Shown: piece after piece, positions 21,530-29,439 of the stretch | Numbering within the stretch: position 1 is the first letter of the stretch | Layout: the number at the start of each line of letters is the position of its first letter | Source of the DNA: Saccharothrix deserti | GTDB lineage: Bacteria; Actinomycetota; Actinomycetes; Mycobacteriales; Pseudonocardiaceae | Reading direction: 5' to 3' | DNA: 64,000 bases | Assembly (NCBI RefSeq): GCF_009769385.1 | Contig: NZ_VKAB01000017.1 | Coordinates: forward strand, 62,001-126,000 | Made by a program: the position numbers and the translations under genes | Notes under the pieces: generated by a model | The model's input: the letters and a program-made list of their open reading frames with translations, nothing else | The model's database searches: none | Told to the model about the DNA's origin: nothing

Positions 21530-22048
21530 GTGGACGATTTCGGCGCTGGTCTGTTCGGCGAGGACGGCACGCAGGCCCCACCGCCACCGCGGGTGTTCCC
21601 GGACCCGCTCGCGGGGCTGGTGACGGGCGAGCGCTACGACGTGGAGGCGGTGCCACCGGTCGTGGTGCCGCCACCCGTGCCCCTGCCGCAGCCGGGACCG
21701 GCTTACGTCCCGCCTGCCCGCCGTCCGGCACGTGGGCAGGCGCTGCGGCCCGCGCAGCACTCCAGACCGGCCAGGCAGGTGCCCGGACAGGCCTCCGGGC
21801 AGGTTTCGACGCACGCTTCCGGGCACGTTTCGACGCACGTTTCCAGGCAGGTTTCGGGGCAGCCGGCGGCCCACGTGCCGCACGCGGAGCCGGCCCGTCG
21901 TCAGCCCGAGCAGGCGGTCGTCCAGGAAGGCCCGAAGAAGAGCCGGGGTGGGCTGATCGGGTGCCTCGTGGTGCTCGCCGCGCTCAGCGGGCTGCTGTTC
22001 AACGTGGTGCGTGAGATCATCGAAGCAGTGGTCGACCTGCTGCGATGA
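21530..22048 (+). CDS. Pro-rich repeat protein with C-terminal membrane anchor, unknown function
   Basis: 172 residues. About 65 Pro-rich residues, then an imperfect repeat block (about 83-108) in which GQ/GH-V/A-S-T-H/GQ dipeptide patterns recur (for example GQVSTHASGHVSTH), a basic patch and one membrane helix (about 143-165). GGAGGCGGG precedes the GTG, 17 bp after the topA stop, so it is probably cotranscribed with topA. I do not recognise a family; the cytoplasmic tail topology suggests a scaffold or tether. Confidence 0.65.
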   Translation: MDDFGAGLFGEDGTQAPPPPRVFPDPLAGLVTGERYDVEAVPPVVVPPPVPLPQPGPAYVPPARRPARGQALRPAQHSRPARQVPGQASGQVSTHASGHVSTHVSRQVSGQPAAHVPHAEPARRQPEQAVVQEGPKKSRGGLIGCLVVLAALSGLLFNVVREIIEAVVDLLR

Positions 22049-22132
22049 TTTCGCTTCGGTCACCCGAATGGCGGATGTGGTCATGGGGGTGAATCCGCCC
22101 CGCTACCCTTACGGCCTGCAGCATTGGCGGGG

Positions 22133-24163
22133 GTGAGCACCATCCAAGACGGCGGCACAGCGGCCTCGACCAGCCACCGGATTCGCAGCGTGTTGGCGAT
22201 CCGGCCGTTCCGCAGGCTTTGGGGTGTCACCTATCTGTGTAGCGTCGGTGACTGGTTGTCACTGCTGGCGCTGACGGGTCTGGTCAGGCAGATGACCGAG
22301 AGCTACCAGTGGCAGAACTTTTCGCTCAGCCTGGTCGTGCTCACGCAGTTGCTGCCCGGCATCCTGTTCGCGCCGCTCGGCGGCGTGCTGGCCGACCGGT
22401 TCGACCGCCGCAAGATCATGGTGGTCTGCGACCTGCTGCGCGGTGGCCTGTTCATCTCGATCGCGCTGGTCGGCACCGCGTGGTGGCTGTTCATCGCGAA
22501 CTTCCTGGTCGGCTGCTGCGCGATGCTGTGGATCCCGGCCAAGGACTCGGCGGTGCCGAACCTGCTGCGCCGGCCGGACCAGGTGGAGACGGCCAACCAG
22601 CTCGGCCTGGTGATGACCTACGGCATCTCGGTGATCTCCGGCGCGGGCCTGTACTCGATCATCTCCGGCATCCCCGGCTACCTGGGCCTGCAGAACAGCG
22701 ATCTCGAGTTCCGCATCGCCACCATCGCGGTCATGGTCAACGGCGCGCTGTACGTGACGTCGGCGATCATCGTGGCGACCCGCATCCCGGAGCTGTCCGG
22801 CCGGATCACCGCGGTCAGGCAAACCCGCGAGAACGGCGAGGCGCCCGGCTTCTTCGCCATGCTGCGCGAGGGCATGAAGTACGCGGGCCGCACACCGCTG
22901 GTCCGGGGCCTGGTCATCGGCATGATCGGCGCTTTCGCGGCGGCGGGCGCGGTCATCGGCACCGCGCCCTCGTACGCGGAGTCGCTGCTCGGCGGCGCCT
23001 CGACGTTCGGCCTGCTGTTCGTGGCCGTGTTCGCCGGTCTGGCGGTCGGCATGGCCACCGCGCCGCGGATGGCCCAGCGGCTGCCGTACGACCGGCTGTT
23101 CGGCGTGACGATCCTGGTCGCGGGCCTGAGCCTGCTGGTGGTGGCGCTGGCGCCGCACCTGTGGGTGGCGCTGGTCGCGGTGGCGTGCGTCGGCGCGTCG
23201 GCGGGCATGGCGTTCCTGACCGGCCTGACCATCGTCGGCTCGCAGGTCGAGGACGCGATGCGCGGCCGGACCGTGGCCCTGCTCCAGTCGTTGCTGAAGA
23301 TCGTGCTGTTCGCCGCGTCGGCCGCCGCGCCGCTGCTGGTGTCGCTGGTGCAGAAGCGCACGATCACGATCTTCAACCACCCGATGCAGGTGGACGGCAC
23401 CCGTCCGGTGCTGTTCGGCGCGGGCGTGATCGCCGCGCTGCTCGGGTTGATCGCCTACCGGCAGATGGACAACCGGCGGTCCGAGCCGCTCCTGTCCGAC
23501 CTGCTCGCCGCGTTGCGCGGCCGGGCCCGGCGGACGACCGGTGGCGTGCTGATCGCGGTCGAGGGCGACACCCGGCTGGACACGTCCGTGCAGGCCAGGC
23601 GGCTCGCCGAGGCGCTGCGCGAGACCGGGCGCGAGGTGGTGCTGGCGTCCGACCCGGACCTGGACGAGCAGCGGCTGCGCAACCTGCTGTCCACCGCCGA
23701 CCTGGCCGGGGTGCGGGCGCACGCGCTGGTCGCCGCGGCGGTGCGGGCGGACGTGGTGGAACGCGAGGTGCGGCCGGCGTTGGACAACGGCGCGCTGGTC
23801 GTCATGGAGCGGTACGTCGACAGCCCGTTGGCGCACTTCAGCGCGGCAGGCAGCGTGGAGCCGCGCGAGGTGGAGGGTTTGGTCGACTGGGCCACCGGAC
23901 GGCTGCGGCCGGACGTGACCGTGCTGCTGGACCGGACGCCGTCGCAGGTGCGGGCGTCCGGCGGCACGCTGGACACGGTCGAGCACCACTGGCGGGTGCA
24001 GAAGCTGCTGACCGACATGGCGTCGGCCGACCCGGAGCGGTACGTCGTGGTCGACGCGGACGGCACCGAGGACGAGGTGGCCGAACGGGTGCGGGTCGCG
24101 GTCGTGCCGCTGCTCGCGCGGCGGGCCGGTGTGCCGGTCAAGCCGGTGGCGGAGACGTCCTGA
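22133..24163 (+). CDS. MFS transporter fused to a dTMP-kinase-like domain with degenerate P-loop
   Basis: 676 residues. Residues about 15-440 form a 12-span MFS permease ('GGVLADRFDRRKIMV' is motif A). Residues about 470-676 match thymidylate kinase, with 'RRLAEALRETGREVVL' and 'MERYVDSPLAH'. But the P-loop expected as EGxDGxGKTT reads EGDTRLDTS (477-485), losing the glycine-lysine core, and the DRY motif is ERY. Active kinase is therefore unlikely. Such MFS-Tmk fusions occur in Streptomyces and relatives next to holB. Either a pseudokinase/sensor on a transporter or a relic; a genuine tmk should be elsewhere in the genome. GTG 22133 preferred over TTG 22124. Confidence 0.85.
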   Translation: MSTIQDGGTAASTSHRIRSVLAIRPFRRLWGVTYLCSVGDWLSLLALTGLVRQMTESYQWQNFSLSLVVLTQLLPGILFAPLGGVLADRFDRRKIMVVCDLLRGGLFISIALVGTAWWLFIANFLVGCCAMLWIPAKDSAVPNLLRRPDQVETANQLGLVMTYGISVISGAGLYSIISGIPGYLGLQNSDLEFRIATIAVMVNGALYVTSAIIVATRIPELSGRITAVRQTRENGEAPGFFAMLREGMKYAGRTPLVRGLVIGMIGAFAAAGAVIGTAPSYAESLLGGASTFGLLFVAVFAGLAVGMATAPRMAQRLPYDRLFGVTILVAGLSLLVVALAPHLWVALVAVACVGASAGMAFLTGLTIVGSQVEDAMRGRTVALLQSLLKIVLFAASAAAPLLVSLVQKRTITIFNHPMQVDGTRPVLFGAGVIAALLGLIAYRQMDNRRSEPLLSDLLAALRGRARRTTGGVLIAVEGDTRLDTSVQARRLAEALRETGREVVLASDPDLDEQRLRNLLSTADLAGVRAHALVAAAVRADVVEREVRPALDNGALVVMERYVDSPLAHFSAAGSVEPREVEGLVDWATGRLRPDVTVLLDRTPSQVRASGGTLDTVEHHWRVQKLLTDMASADPERYVVVDADGTEDEVAERVRVAVVPLLARRAGVPVKPVAETS

Positions 24164-24183
24164 CGGATCGGTACGGTCGCCTG

Positions 24184-25383
24184 GTGAACCGTGGTGTGTG
24201 GGGCGACGTCGTCGGCCAGCCCGAGGCGGTCGCGGTGTTGTCGGCGGCGGCCGAGGCGGCCGCGTCGATCGTGGCAGGCGGGTCGCCGGCTCCGGGAGCG
24301 ATGACCCACGCGTGGCTGTTCACCGGACCGCCCGGCTCCGGGCGTTCGGGGGCGGCACGGGCGTTCGCCGCCGCTCTGGAGTGCACCGCCGTCGACGACC
24401 GGCCGGGGTGCGGCGAGTGCCCGGGGTGCCACACGACGTTGGCCGGCACGCACGCCGACGTGCGGGTGGTCGCGCCCGAGGGGTTGTCGATCTCGGTCGC
24501 CGAGATGCGGTCGCTGGTGCAGATCGCGGCCCGGCGGCCGACGTCCGGGCGCTGGCAGGTGGTGATCATCGCGGACGCCGACCGGCTCACCGAGGGCGCG
24601 GCGAACGCGCTGCTCAAGGCCGTGGAGGAGCCGCCGGACCGGACCGTTTTCCTGCTGTGCGCGCCGTCGGACCACCCGGACGACGTGTCGGTGACCATCC
24701 GGTCGCGGTGCCGGATCGTGTCGCTGGCCACGCCCCGGGTCGCGGCGATCGCGTCGGCGTTGGAGTACGAGGGCGTGGCGCCGGAGGTGGCGTCGTGGGC
24801 GGCCTCGGTGTGCGGCGGGCACGTGGGGCGGGCGCGGCGGTTGGCCACGGACGAACAGGTGCGGGCGCGGCGTGAGGCGGTGTTGCGGATCCCGATGGCG
24901 TTGCGGCGTCCGGCGGACATCTTCACGTGTGCCGACCAGCTCGTGTCGGCGGCCGAGGGGGACGCGCTGACCGCGAACGAGGGCCGTGACGTGGCCGAAC
25001 GCGAGGCGTTGGAGACCGCCATGGGTGGTGGTGGCACCGGCAAGGGGACGGCCGCCGCGACCCGTGGGGCCAAGGGCGCGTTGAAGGACCTGGAGAAGCG
25101 GCAGAAGTCGCGGGCGACCCGGACCCAGCGCGACTCGTTGGACCAGGCGTTGGTCGACCTGGCCGCGTTCTACCGGGACGTGCTGGTGACGGCGTCCGGC
25201 GCGCAGGCGGTGCTGAACCACCCGGACCGGGCCGAGGACGCCCGTGCGGCCGCGTTGTCGTGGACGCCGGAGTCGACGTTGCGCCGGCTGGAGGCGGTGC
25301 TGAACTGCCGGACCGCGCTGGAGCTGAACGTGAAGCCGCGGATCGCGGTCGAGGCCATGCTCACCACCCTCCAGCGGGGCTGA
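24184..25383 (+). CDS. holB: DNA polymerase III delta-prime subunit (clamp loader)
   Basis: 399 residues. AAA+ clamp-loader fold with a P-loop 'TGPPGSGRSGAA' in which Lys is replaced by Arg, as is usual for delta-prime, which does not hydrolyse ATP. A zinc-type cluster 'CGECPGC' follows, then 'ALLKAVEEPP' and the SRC arginine-finger motif 'RSRCRIV'. It completes the clamp loader with tau/gamma and delta. Start GTG 24184, 20 bp after the fusion gene. Its last 23 bp overlap a convergent small gene. Confidence 0.93.
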   Translation: MNRGVWGDVVGQPEAVAVLSAAAEAAASIVAGGSPAPGAMTHAWLFTGPPGSGRSGAARAFAAALECTAVDDRPGCGECPGCHTTLAGTHADVRVVAPEGLSISVAEMRSLVQIAARRPTSGRWQVVIIADADRLTEGAANALLKAVEEPPDRTVFLLCAPSDHPDDVSVTIRSRCRIVSLATPRVAAIASALEYEGVAPEVASWAASVCGGHVGRARRLATDEQVRARREAVLRIPMALRRPADIFTCADQLVSAAEGDALTANEGRDVAEREALETAMGGGGTGKGTAAATRGAKGALKDLEKRQKSRATRTQRDSLDQALVDLAAFYRDVLVTASGAQAVLNHPDRAEDARAAALSWTPESTLRRLEAVLNCRTALELNVKPRIAVEAMLTTLQRG

Positions 25384-25633
25384 GTTCACGGCCGACTTCC
25401 TGGTTGGGTCCCGGTCGTACCGGAATCGGCGTGGAGCCCGGCGCGAGCCGGACGACGGCCAACCCGGTCCCCGCGTCCCCGATCGCGTGAGCCCGGGTGG
25501 TGGGTACCGCGGACACCGGCGGCTGGTTCGGGTCACGCGGTCCGGGCACCGGCGTGGTCGACGGCTGGGCGGAGGCGGGAGCGGCGCAGAGCGCGACCAA
25601 CACGGCGGCGGCGGGCAAAGCCATCAGGCGCAT
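25361..25633 (-). CDS. Small secreted protein, unknown function
   Basis: 90 residues: Sec signal MRLMALPAAAVLVALCAAPASA, then a Pro/Thr-rich mature part of about 65 residues with no recognisable domain. ATG 25633 has GGAGG 8-9 nt upstream, which supports a real gene. It converges with holB and overlaps it by 23 bp. Confidence 0.6.
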   Translation of the reverse strand: MRLMALPAAAVLVALCAAPASAQPSTTPVPGPRDPNQPPVSAVPTTRAHAIGDAGTGLAVVRLAPGSTPIPVRPGPNQEVGRELSPAGGW

Positions 25634-25757
25634 GTGGTCGTACCTCCATGACAGCGGCGTCACCGTGCGACGCCCGCGTGAGCACCGTCACTCCTCGCCT
25701 AACGACCCGCCCCCCGCTCGGGTGATGGCACGGCTTGGGCTATAGTTGTCGCGTCTC

Positions 25758-25831
25758 GCCGCCTTAGCTCAGTCGGCCAGAGCGGTTCACTCGTAATGAA
25801 CAGGTCGTCGGTTCGATTCCGACAGGCGGCT
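25758..25831 (+). tRNA. tRNA-Thr (CGT)
   Basis: A 74-nt cloverleaf: acceptor GCCGCCT/AGGCGGC, D arm AGCTCAGTCGGCCAGAGC, anticodon loop with CGT flanked by CT and AA, TpsiC arm GGTTCGATTCC. CCA is not encoded. TATAGT at 25741-25746 is a good -10 element. CGT reads ACG threonine codons. Confidence 0.96.
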
Positions 25832-25844
25832 CAGGTGAGATGCG

Positions 25845-25880
25845 GTCGGCCCCGGTGCGCAATGACGCACCGGGGCCGAC
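25845..25880 (+). terminator. Terminator after tRNA-Thr
   Basis: A perfect 15-bp stem, GTCGGCCCCGGTGCG (25845-25859) with CGCACCGGGGCCGAC (25866-25880), loop CAATGA, followed by GTGTTT. The 230 bp after it up to the next gene show no further feature. Confidence 0.85.
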
Positions 25881-26114
25881 GTGTTTCCATCGGCCTCGCT
25901 GACACCGGCCGGATCCGCTTCCGGCACACCAGCTCAGTCATGAGCGTGCGGCACCTCCGAACAGCTCGCCCGTGGTCGGCGCGACCGGGTTGCCGGGGCG
26001 GCTGGGTGTGGCGTGCCGGCTCCGGCGCGGTGGGGTCGCGGTCGTCGGTGAGCGTGCAAGCGCCGTCCTGGGTGGCGCGATGGCAAATGAAATCAGCTGA
26101 AGAGGATGTGCAAC

Positions 26115-27011
26115 GTGGCTCTGCCTCCCATCAATCCGGCACTCGGCATCGAGTTGGTGGCCAGTCGTACGTTGGAGCGCAGGGTCGCGACCGTGAGCGT
26201 GGTGATTCCGGCTCACAACGAGGAGCAGAGCATTACCGAAGTGGTGTCGGAATCAGCTCGTGGCTTGGCCATGCTCGACGTGCCGGGTGAAGTCATCGTC
26301 AGCGCCAGCGGGTGTACCGACCGCACTGTCGAAGTGGCACGCGGCGCGGGCGCGAAGGTGGTGGAGTCGGGGATCGGGAAGGGAATGGCGATTCTCGGGG
26401 GAGTCGAAGCGAGTGTCGGGGACGTGGTGTGCCTCGTCGATGGCGACGTTCGATATTACGGTGATCCGCCTCTGGTCCCCCTGCTGGTGGAGCCGATCCT
26501 CAACGGAATCGCCGACGCCACAATCTCCGACCTGTACTGGCGTCCGCTCTACCCGCAGTTGTGGTTGCACGGCTTTTTCGCGCCGCTGGCGGGCACTTTG
26601 TTCCCCGAGTTGCTTCCCAAAGCCGGCTCGACCCCTTGGTCGGGACAACGTGCCGCCGTGCGCGAACTCTGGCCGGACGTCCTGCCGGCGGGATTTACTT
26701 CAGACCTGGCTCTGCTGCTCCACTGGAACGATCACGCGGTTCGCATGCGTCCGGTTCTGGCGGACGACTGGGTGAATCCCCAGCGCCCCAAGCCGGAACT
26801 CATGGAGCAGGAGTTCGCATTGATCACGGAACACGCCGTGAGGAGTGCGCGCATTGGTCCGGAAGCGGTCGGGCACCTTCGCGGGTGGTTCGAGTCTTCC
26901 CATCAATTGATGGCGGAGTACGATCCGGACAGGCATGACTCGCAGGAATTCGAAATGGCTGTGCTGAACCGCTCCCTGTCGGAACTGCGCACGAGGTTGT
27001 ACCCGGCGTAA
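26115..27011 (+). CDS. Family 2-type glycosyltransferase resembling glucosyl-3-phosphoglycerate synthase
   Basis: 298 residues. GT-A fold: 'VSVVIPAHNEEQSI', 'VIVSASGCTDRTVEVARGAGAKVV', 'GIGKGMAILGG' and the metal/sugar-nucleotide motif 'VCLVDGDVRYYGDP'. The order of motifs is that of GpgS (GT81), which makes glucosyl-3-phosphoglycerate, but the C-terminal half differs, so acceptor is uncertain. Base composition is clearly lower in GC (about 60%) than neighbours, with AT-ending codons, and it lies just after a tRNA gene: signs of acquisition. GTG 26115 gives a 9-nt spacing to GAAGAGG; ATG 26106 would abut it. Confidence 0.7.
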   Translation: MALPPINPALGIELVASRTLERRVATVSVVIPAHNEEQSITEVVSESARGLAMLDVPGEVIVSASGCTDRTVEVARGAGAKVVESGIGKGMAILGGVEASVGDVVCLVDGDVRYYGDPPLVPLLVEPILNGIADATISDLYWRPLYPQLWLHGFFAPLAGTLFPELLPKAGSTPWSGQRAAVRELWPDVLPAGFTSDLALLLHWNDHAVRMRPVLADDWVNPQRPKPELMEQEFALITEHAVRSARIGPEAVGHLRGWFESSHQLMAEYDPDRHDSQEFEMAVLNRSLSELRTRLYPA

Positions 27012-27215
27012 CGCCCGGTCGACCGACCTCGGGTGAACCCGGTGGGGCGTACCCGGCGATCGGGAACCAAGACCTCCGAACGGCGTATCGCCGCTCATCT
27101 TCGGCGTAGCACGGGGCGGTCGGACACGGGGTGTCGTTGCTCCATCGGGGTGACCTTTTTGCCGTTGGCGTCAGGTGTGGGTCACCGTGTCGTTGCCACC
27201 GTGGAGGTGAGGGCG

Positions 27216-27389
27216 ATGGTCACGACGATCGTGTTTACGGTGCTGGCCTTGCCGTTAGCCGTGCTCGCGGCGCGGGTGGGGCGTCGCCGGAGGGTTCGGC
27301 GGCGGACCGTGACTCGGGTTCGGACCGAGTTGTTCCGGCACTGCTGGGTGTGCGAGGAGCCGAGCGGACGGCACCTCATCCGGTCCTGA
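27216..27389 (+). CDS. 57-residue membrane protein with CxxC, unknown
   Basis: One N-terminal membrane helix (about 5-20), an Arg-rich stretch and a C-terminal 'HCWVCEEPSG' with CxxC. GGAGGTGAGGGCG before the ATG is a strong ribosome site. The stop overlaps the convergent LLM gene by 14 bp. No family recognised. Confidence 0.55.
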   Translation: MVTTIVFTVLALPLAVLAARVGRRRRVRRRTVTRVRTELFRHCWVCEEPSGRHLIRS

Positions 27390-28326
27390 CGACCGGCGCG
27401 GCGATCCTGGTGATCACGTCGCCGTAGCGGCGGGTCACCTCGGCTTTCGCCTCCGCGGGCGTGCCCACGACGGCGAAGGCGTCCAGCACCTCGTCGGTGA
27501 CGGCGGCGGCCATGTCGTCCCACAGCCGCCGCCGGGACAGGCGGTGGAGTTCCTCGTGCAGCTCGCCCCATCCGTGCAGGTCGAGGACTTTGCGGTACGC
27601 GGGCGTCGAGCCGTAGAACGCGATCTGGCGCCTGACCTCGACGACGGCCTCCTCATCGCACGCCACCAGCGGCGGCCCGCTGATCTCCAAGCCGTCCAAC
27701 GGCTTGCCTGCCTTGGCCCGCCCGCGCGCCAACGCGGGCAGCGTCACCTCGCGCAGGTACCGCTCGGTGGTGAAGTTGTGGCACAGGAACCCGTCCGCCA
27801 CCTCGCCCGCGACCTCGGTCATCAGCTCGCCGACACCCGCCAGCCACACCTTGGGCGTCCCGTGCGGGTTGGGGCCGGGGTCGAAGAACGGCGTCATCAA
27901 CGTGTGCGTGTAGAACTCGCCGCGGAACCTCAGCCGCTCGCCGGTGGCCCAGCTGTGCCAGATCGCGCGCAACGCCAGGACGAACTCGCGCATCCGCGCG
28001 GCCGGGTGCGACCACGGCATGCCGAACCGCTTGGTGACGTGCGGCTCCACCTGTGAGCCGAGGCCCAGGTTGAACCGGCCGCCGGAGAGCAGCTGGAGGT
28101 CGTTCGCCTGCACGGCGGTGCTCATCGGGTTGCGCGCGAACGCCACCGCGATCGCCGTGCCCAACTCGACCCGTTCCACCTGCCCGGCGACGCGGCCGAG
28201 CGCCACGAACGGGTCGTGCCGGGTCTCCGCCAGCCAGAAACCGTCGCAGCCGTCGGCCTCCGCCTCGCGGGCGGCGTCGAGCACGGTCCGCGGGTCGTAA
28301 GCGATCTCCAGCCGGTCGACCTTCAT
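27376..28326 (-). CDS. LLM-class F420-dependent oxidoreductase (TIGR03617-like)
   Basis: 316 residues with the bacterial luciferase-like TIM barrel: 'DGFWLAETRHDPFVALG', 'VELGTAIAVAFARNPM', 'GGRFNLGLGSQVEPH'. These features match the actinobacterial F420-dependent subgroup. Hydride transfer to an unknown substrate. It follows the thioesterase gene by 7 bp on the same strand. Confidence 0.82.
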   Translation of the reverse strand: MKVDRLEIAYDPRTVLDAAREAEADGCDGFWLAETRHDPFVALGRVAGQVERVELGTAIAVAFARNPMSTAVQANDLQLLSGGRFNLGLGSQVEPHVTKRFGMPWSHPAARMREFVLALRAIWHSWATGERLRFRGEFYTHTLMTPFFDPGPNPHGTPKVWLAGVGELMTEVAGEVADGFLCHNFTTERYLREVTLPALARGRAKAGKPLDGLEISGPPLVACDEEAVVEVRRQIAFYGSTPAYRKVLDLHGWGELHEELHRLSRRRLWDDMAAAVTDEVLDAFAVVGTPAEAKAEVTRRYGDVITRIAAPVVRTG

Positions 28327-28333
28327 GAGCTGA

Positions 28334-28786
28334 TCAGCGGTTCGGGCGGAGGGTCCACACGACGGTCATCTCACCGGTCGTGACGCCCTCCGCGTTGGTG
28401 AGCGTCACGCCGACCGGGAACTCCGGCCGCCTGCCCGCCTCCAACTCGGCCACCACGTCCGCCGCGGGCCGCCCCAGCACGGCCTCGGCGCGCAGGGCGC
28501 CCAGCGCCAACTTCTTGTAGGTGATCTCCGACCGCGCCACCAACGGCGTCGCCTTGTCCATGTGCTCGGTGAACGCGGCCATCACCACGGCCCCCGACGC
28601 GGTCTCCGCGACGCCGAACATCATCGCCGCGTGCGGGCCGCCGACGTGGTTGCGCAGTTCCTCGCGGTCGGGCAGCTCGGCGACCACCCGATCGCCCGCG
28701 ACCTCGAGGAACTCCACGCCCATCGTCTTCACCCACGGCACGGCCTGCTTCATCGCGTCGGCGACGAACGAGTAGTCAGCGCTCAT
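28334..28786 (-). CDS. Hotdog-fold thioesterase-like protein (DUF4442/PaaI type)
   Basis: 150 residues. 'ELRNHVGGPHAAMMFGVAETASGAVV' is the hotdog helix with the N-H-x-G-x-x-H pattern typical of acyl-CoA thioesterases of this group. Probably hydrolyses or binds an acyl-CoA; substrate unknown. First gene of the pair with the LLM oxidoreductase, and divergent from the MarR gene across a 128-bp region with a large palindrome. Confidence 0.8.
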   Translation of the reverse strand: MSADYSFVADAMKQAVPWVKTMGVEFLEVAGDRVVAELPDREELRNHVGGPHAAMMFGVAETASGAVVMAAFTEHMDKATPLVARSEITYKKLALGALRAEAVLGRPAADVVAELEAGRRPEFPVGVTLTNAEGVTTGEMTVVWTLRPNR

Positions 28787-28866
28787 GGGGACAGATGCTA
28801 CCGACCGGTAACCATGAGACGCGAGTCACGGGTAATCCGTTTGCGAAGTCGATCGCCCAGGTTCAT

Positions 28867-28900
28867 GCTTGTACTCAGCAACTAGTTGGTTGATGCAAGC
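28867..28900. promoter_or_regulatory. MarR-type operator, extended inverted repeat
   Basis: A perfect 10-bp core CAACTAGTTG (28879-28888) is flanked symmetrically by GCTTG (28867-28871) and CAAGC (28896-28900), all centred between 28883 and 28884. It lies 15 bp upstream of the MarR start and within the divergent promoter, as expected for autoregulation. Confidence 0.7.
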
Positions 28901-28914
28901 AAACGGAGTGTGTG

Positions 28915-29439
28915 ATGGCGACCCCGGTGGGTGACGAAGTGCGGGCCGAGGAGCTCGCGAAGGCCGACCGGCTCGGCATGGCTCTGGTGCGCATGAACAA
29001 GATGCATGCCTGCGTCGCCGCGCATATGAGCAAGTCGGGCATGGACAAGGCCTCCTTCGTGCTGTTGGCCAACCTCAGCCAGCTCGGCCCCTCGCGGGCG
29101 AGCGCACTGGCCGAGGCGGTGTTCTCCGACCCGTCCACGGTCAGCCGCCAGGTGGCGACGCTGGTCAAGGACGGCCTGGTGGAACGCCGGGCGGACCCGG
29201 AGGACGGCCGCGCGAGCGTGCTGGCGGTGACCGAGGCGGGCGCCCGCCTGCTCCGGGAACGCCGCGCGCAGCGCAACGAGGCGCTGGCCCGCCTGTTCAC
29301 GAACTCCGGCTGGTCCGCAGAGGAGTGGGACCAGTTCATCGAGTACTTCGAGCGCTTCGTGGGGGACTACGAGAAAGCGCTGCCGTATTTCATCGCTGAG
29401 AGCGGACTGGGGCCGCGCTCAGAAGGGGAGAACCACTGA
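28915..29439 (+). CDS. MarR-family transcriptional regulator
   Basis: 174 residues with the winged-helix core: 'GPSRASALAEAVFSDPSTVSRQVATL' (recognition helix) and wing 'DGLVERRADPEDGRASVLAVT'. Typical dimeric MarR size. ATG 28915 has GGAG 6 nt upstream. The stop overlaps the efflux gene start by one base (TGATG), so it most likely represses itself and the pump through the adjacent palindrome. Confidence 0.92.
   Translation: MATPVGDEVRAEELAKADRLGMALVRMNKMHACVAAHMSKSGMDKASFVLLANLSQLGPSRASALAEAVFSDPSTVSRQVATLVKDGLVERRADPEDGRASVLAVTEAGARLLRERRAQRNEALARLFTNSGWSAEEWDQFIEYFERFVGDYEKALPYFIAESGLGPRSEGENH

Noticed and set aside
22133-24163. Annotation as a working thymidylate kinase
   Set aside because: The P-loop lysine and glycines are missing, so only a kinase-like fold is claimed.
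25741-27011. Integrated genomic island at tRNA-Thr
   Set aside because: No integrase, no duplicated tRNA end and no transposase found; only composition is unusual.
27012-27215. Extra small gene between the glycosyltransferase and the 57-residue protein
   Set aside because: Frames start without ribosome sites and have random-looking composition.
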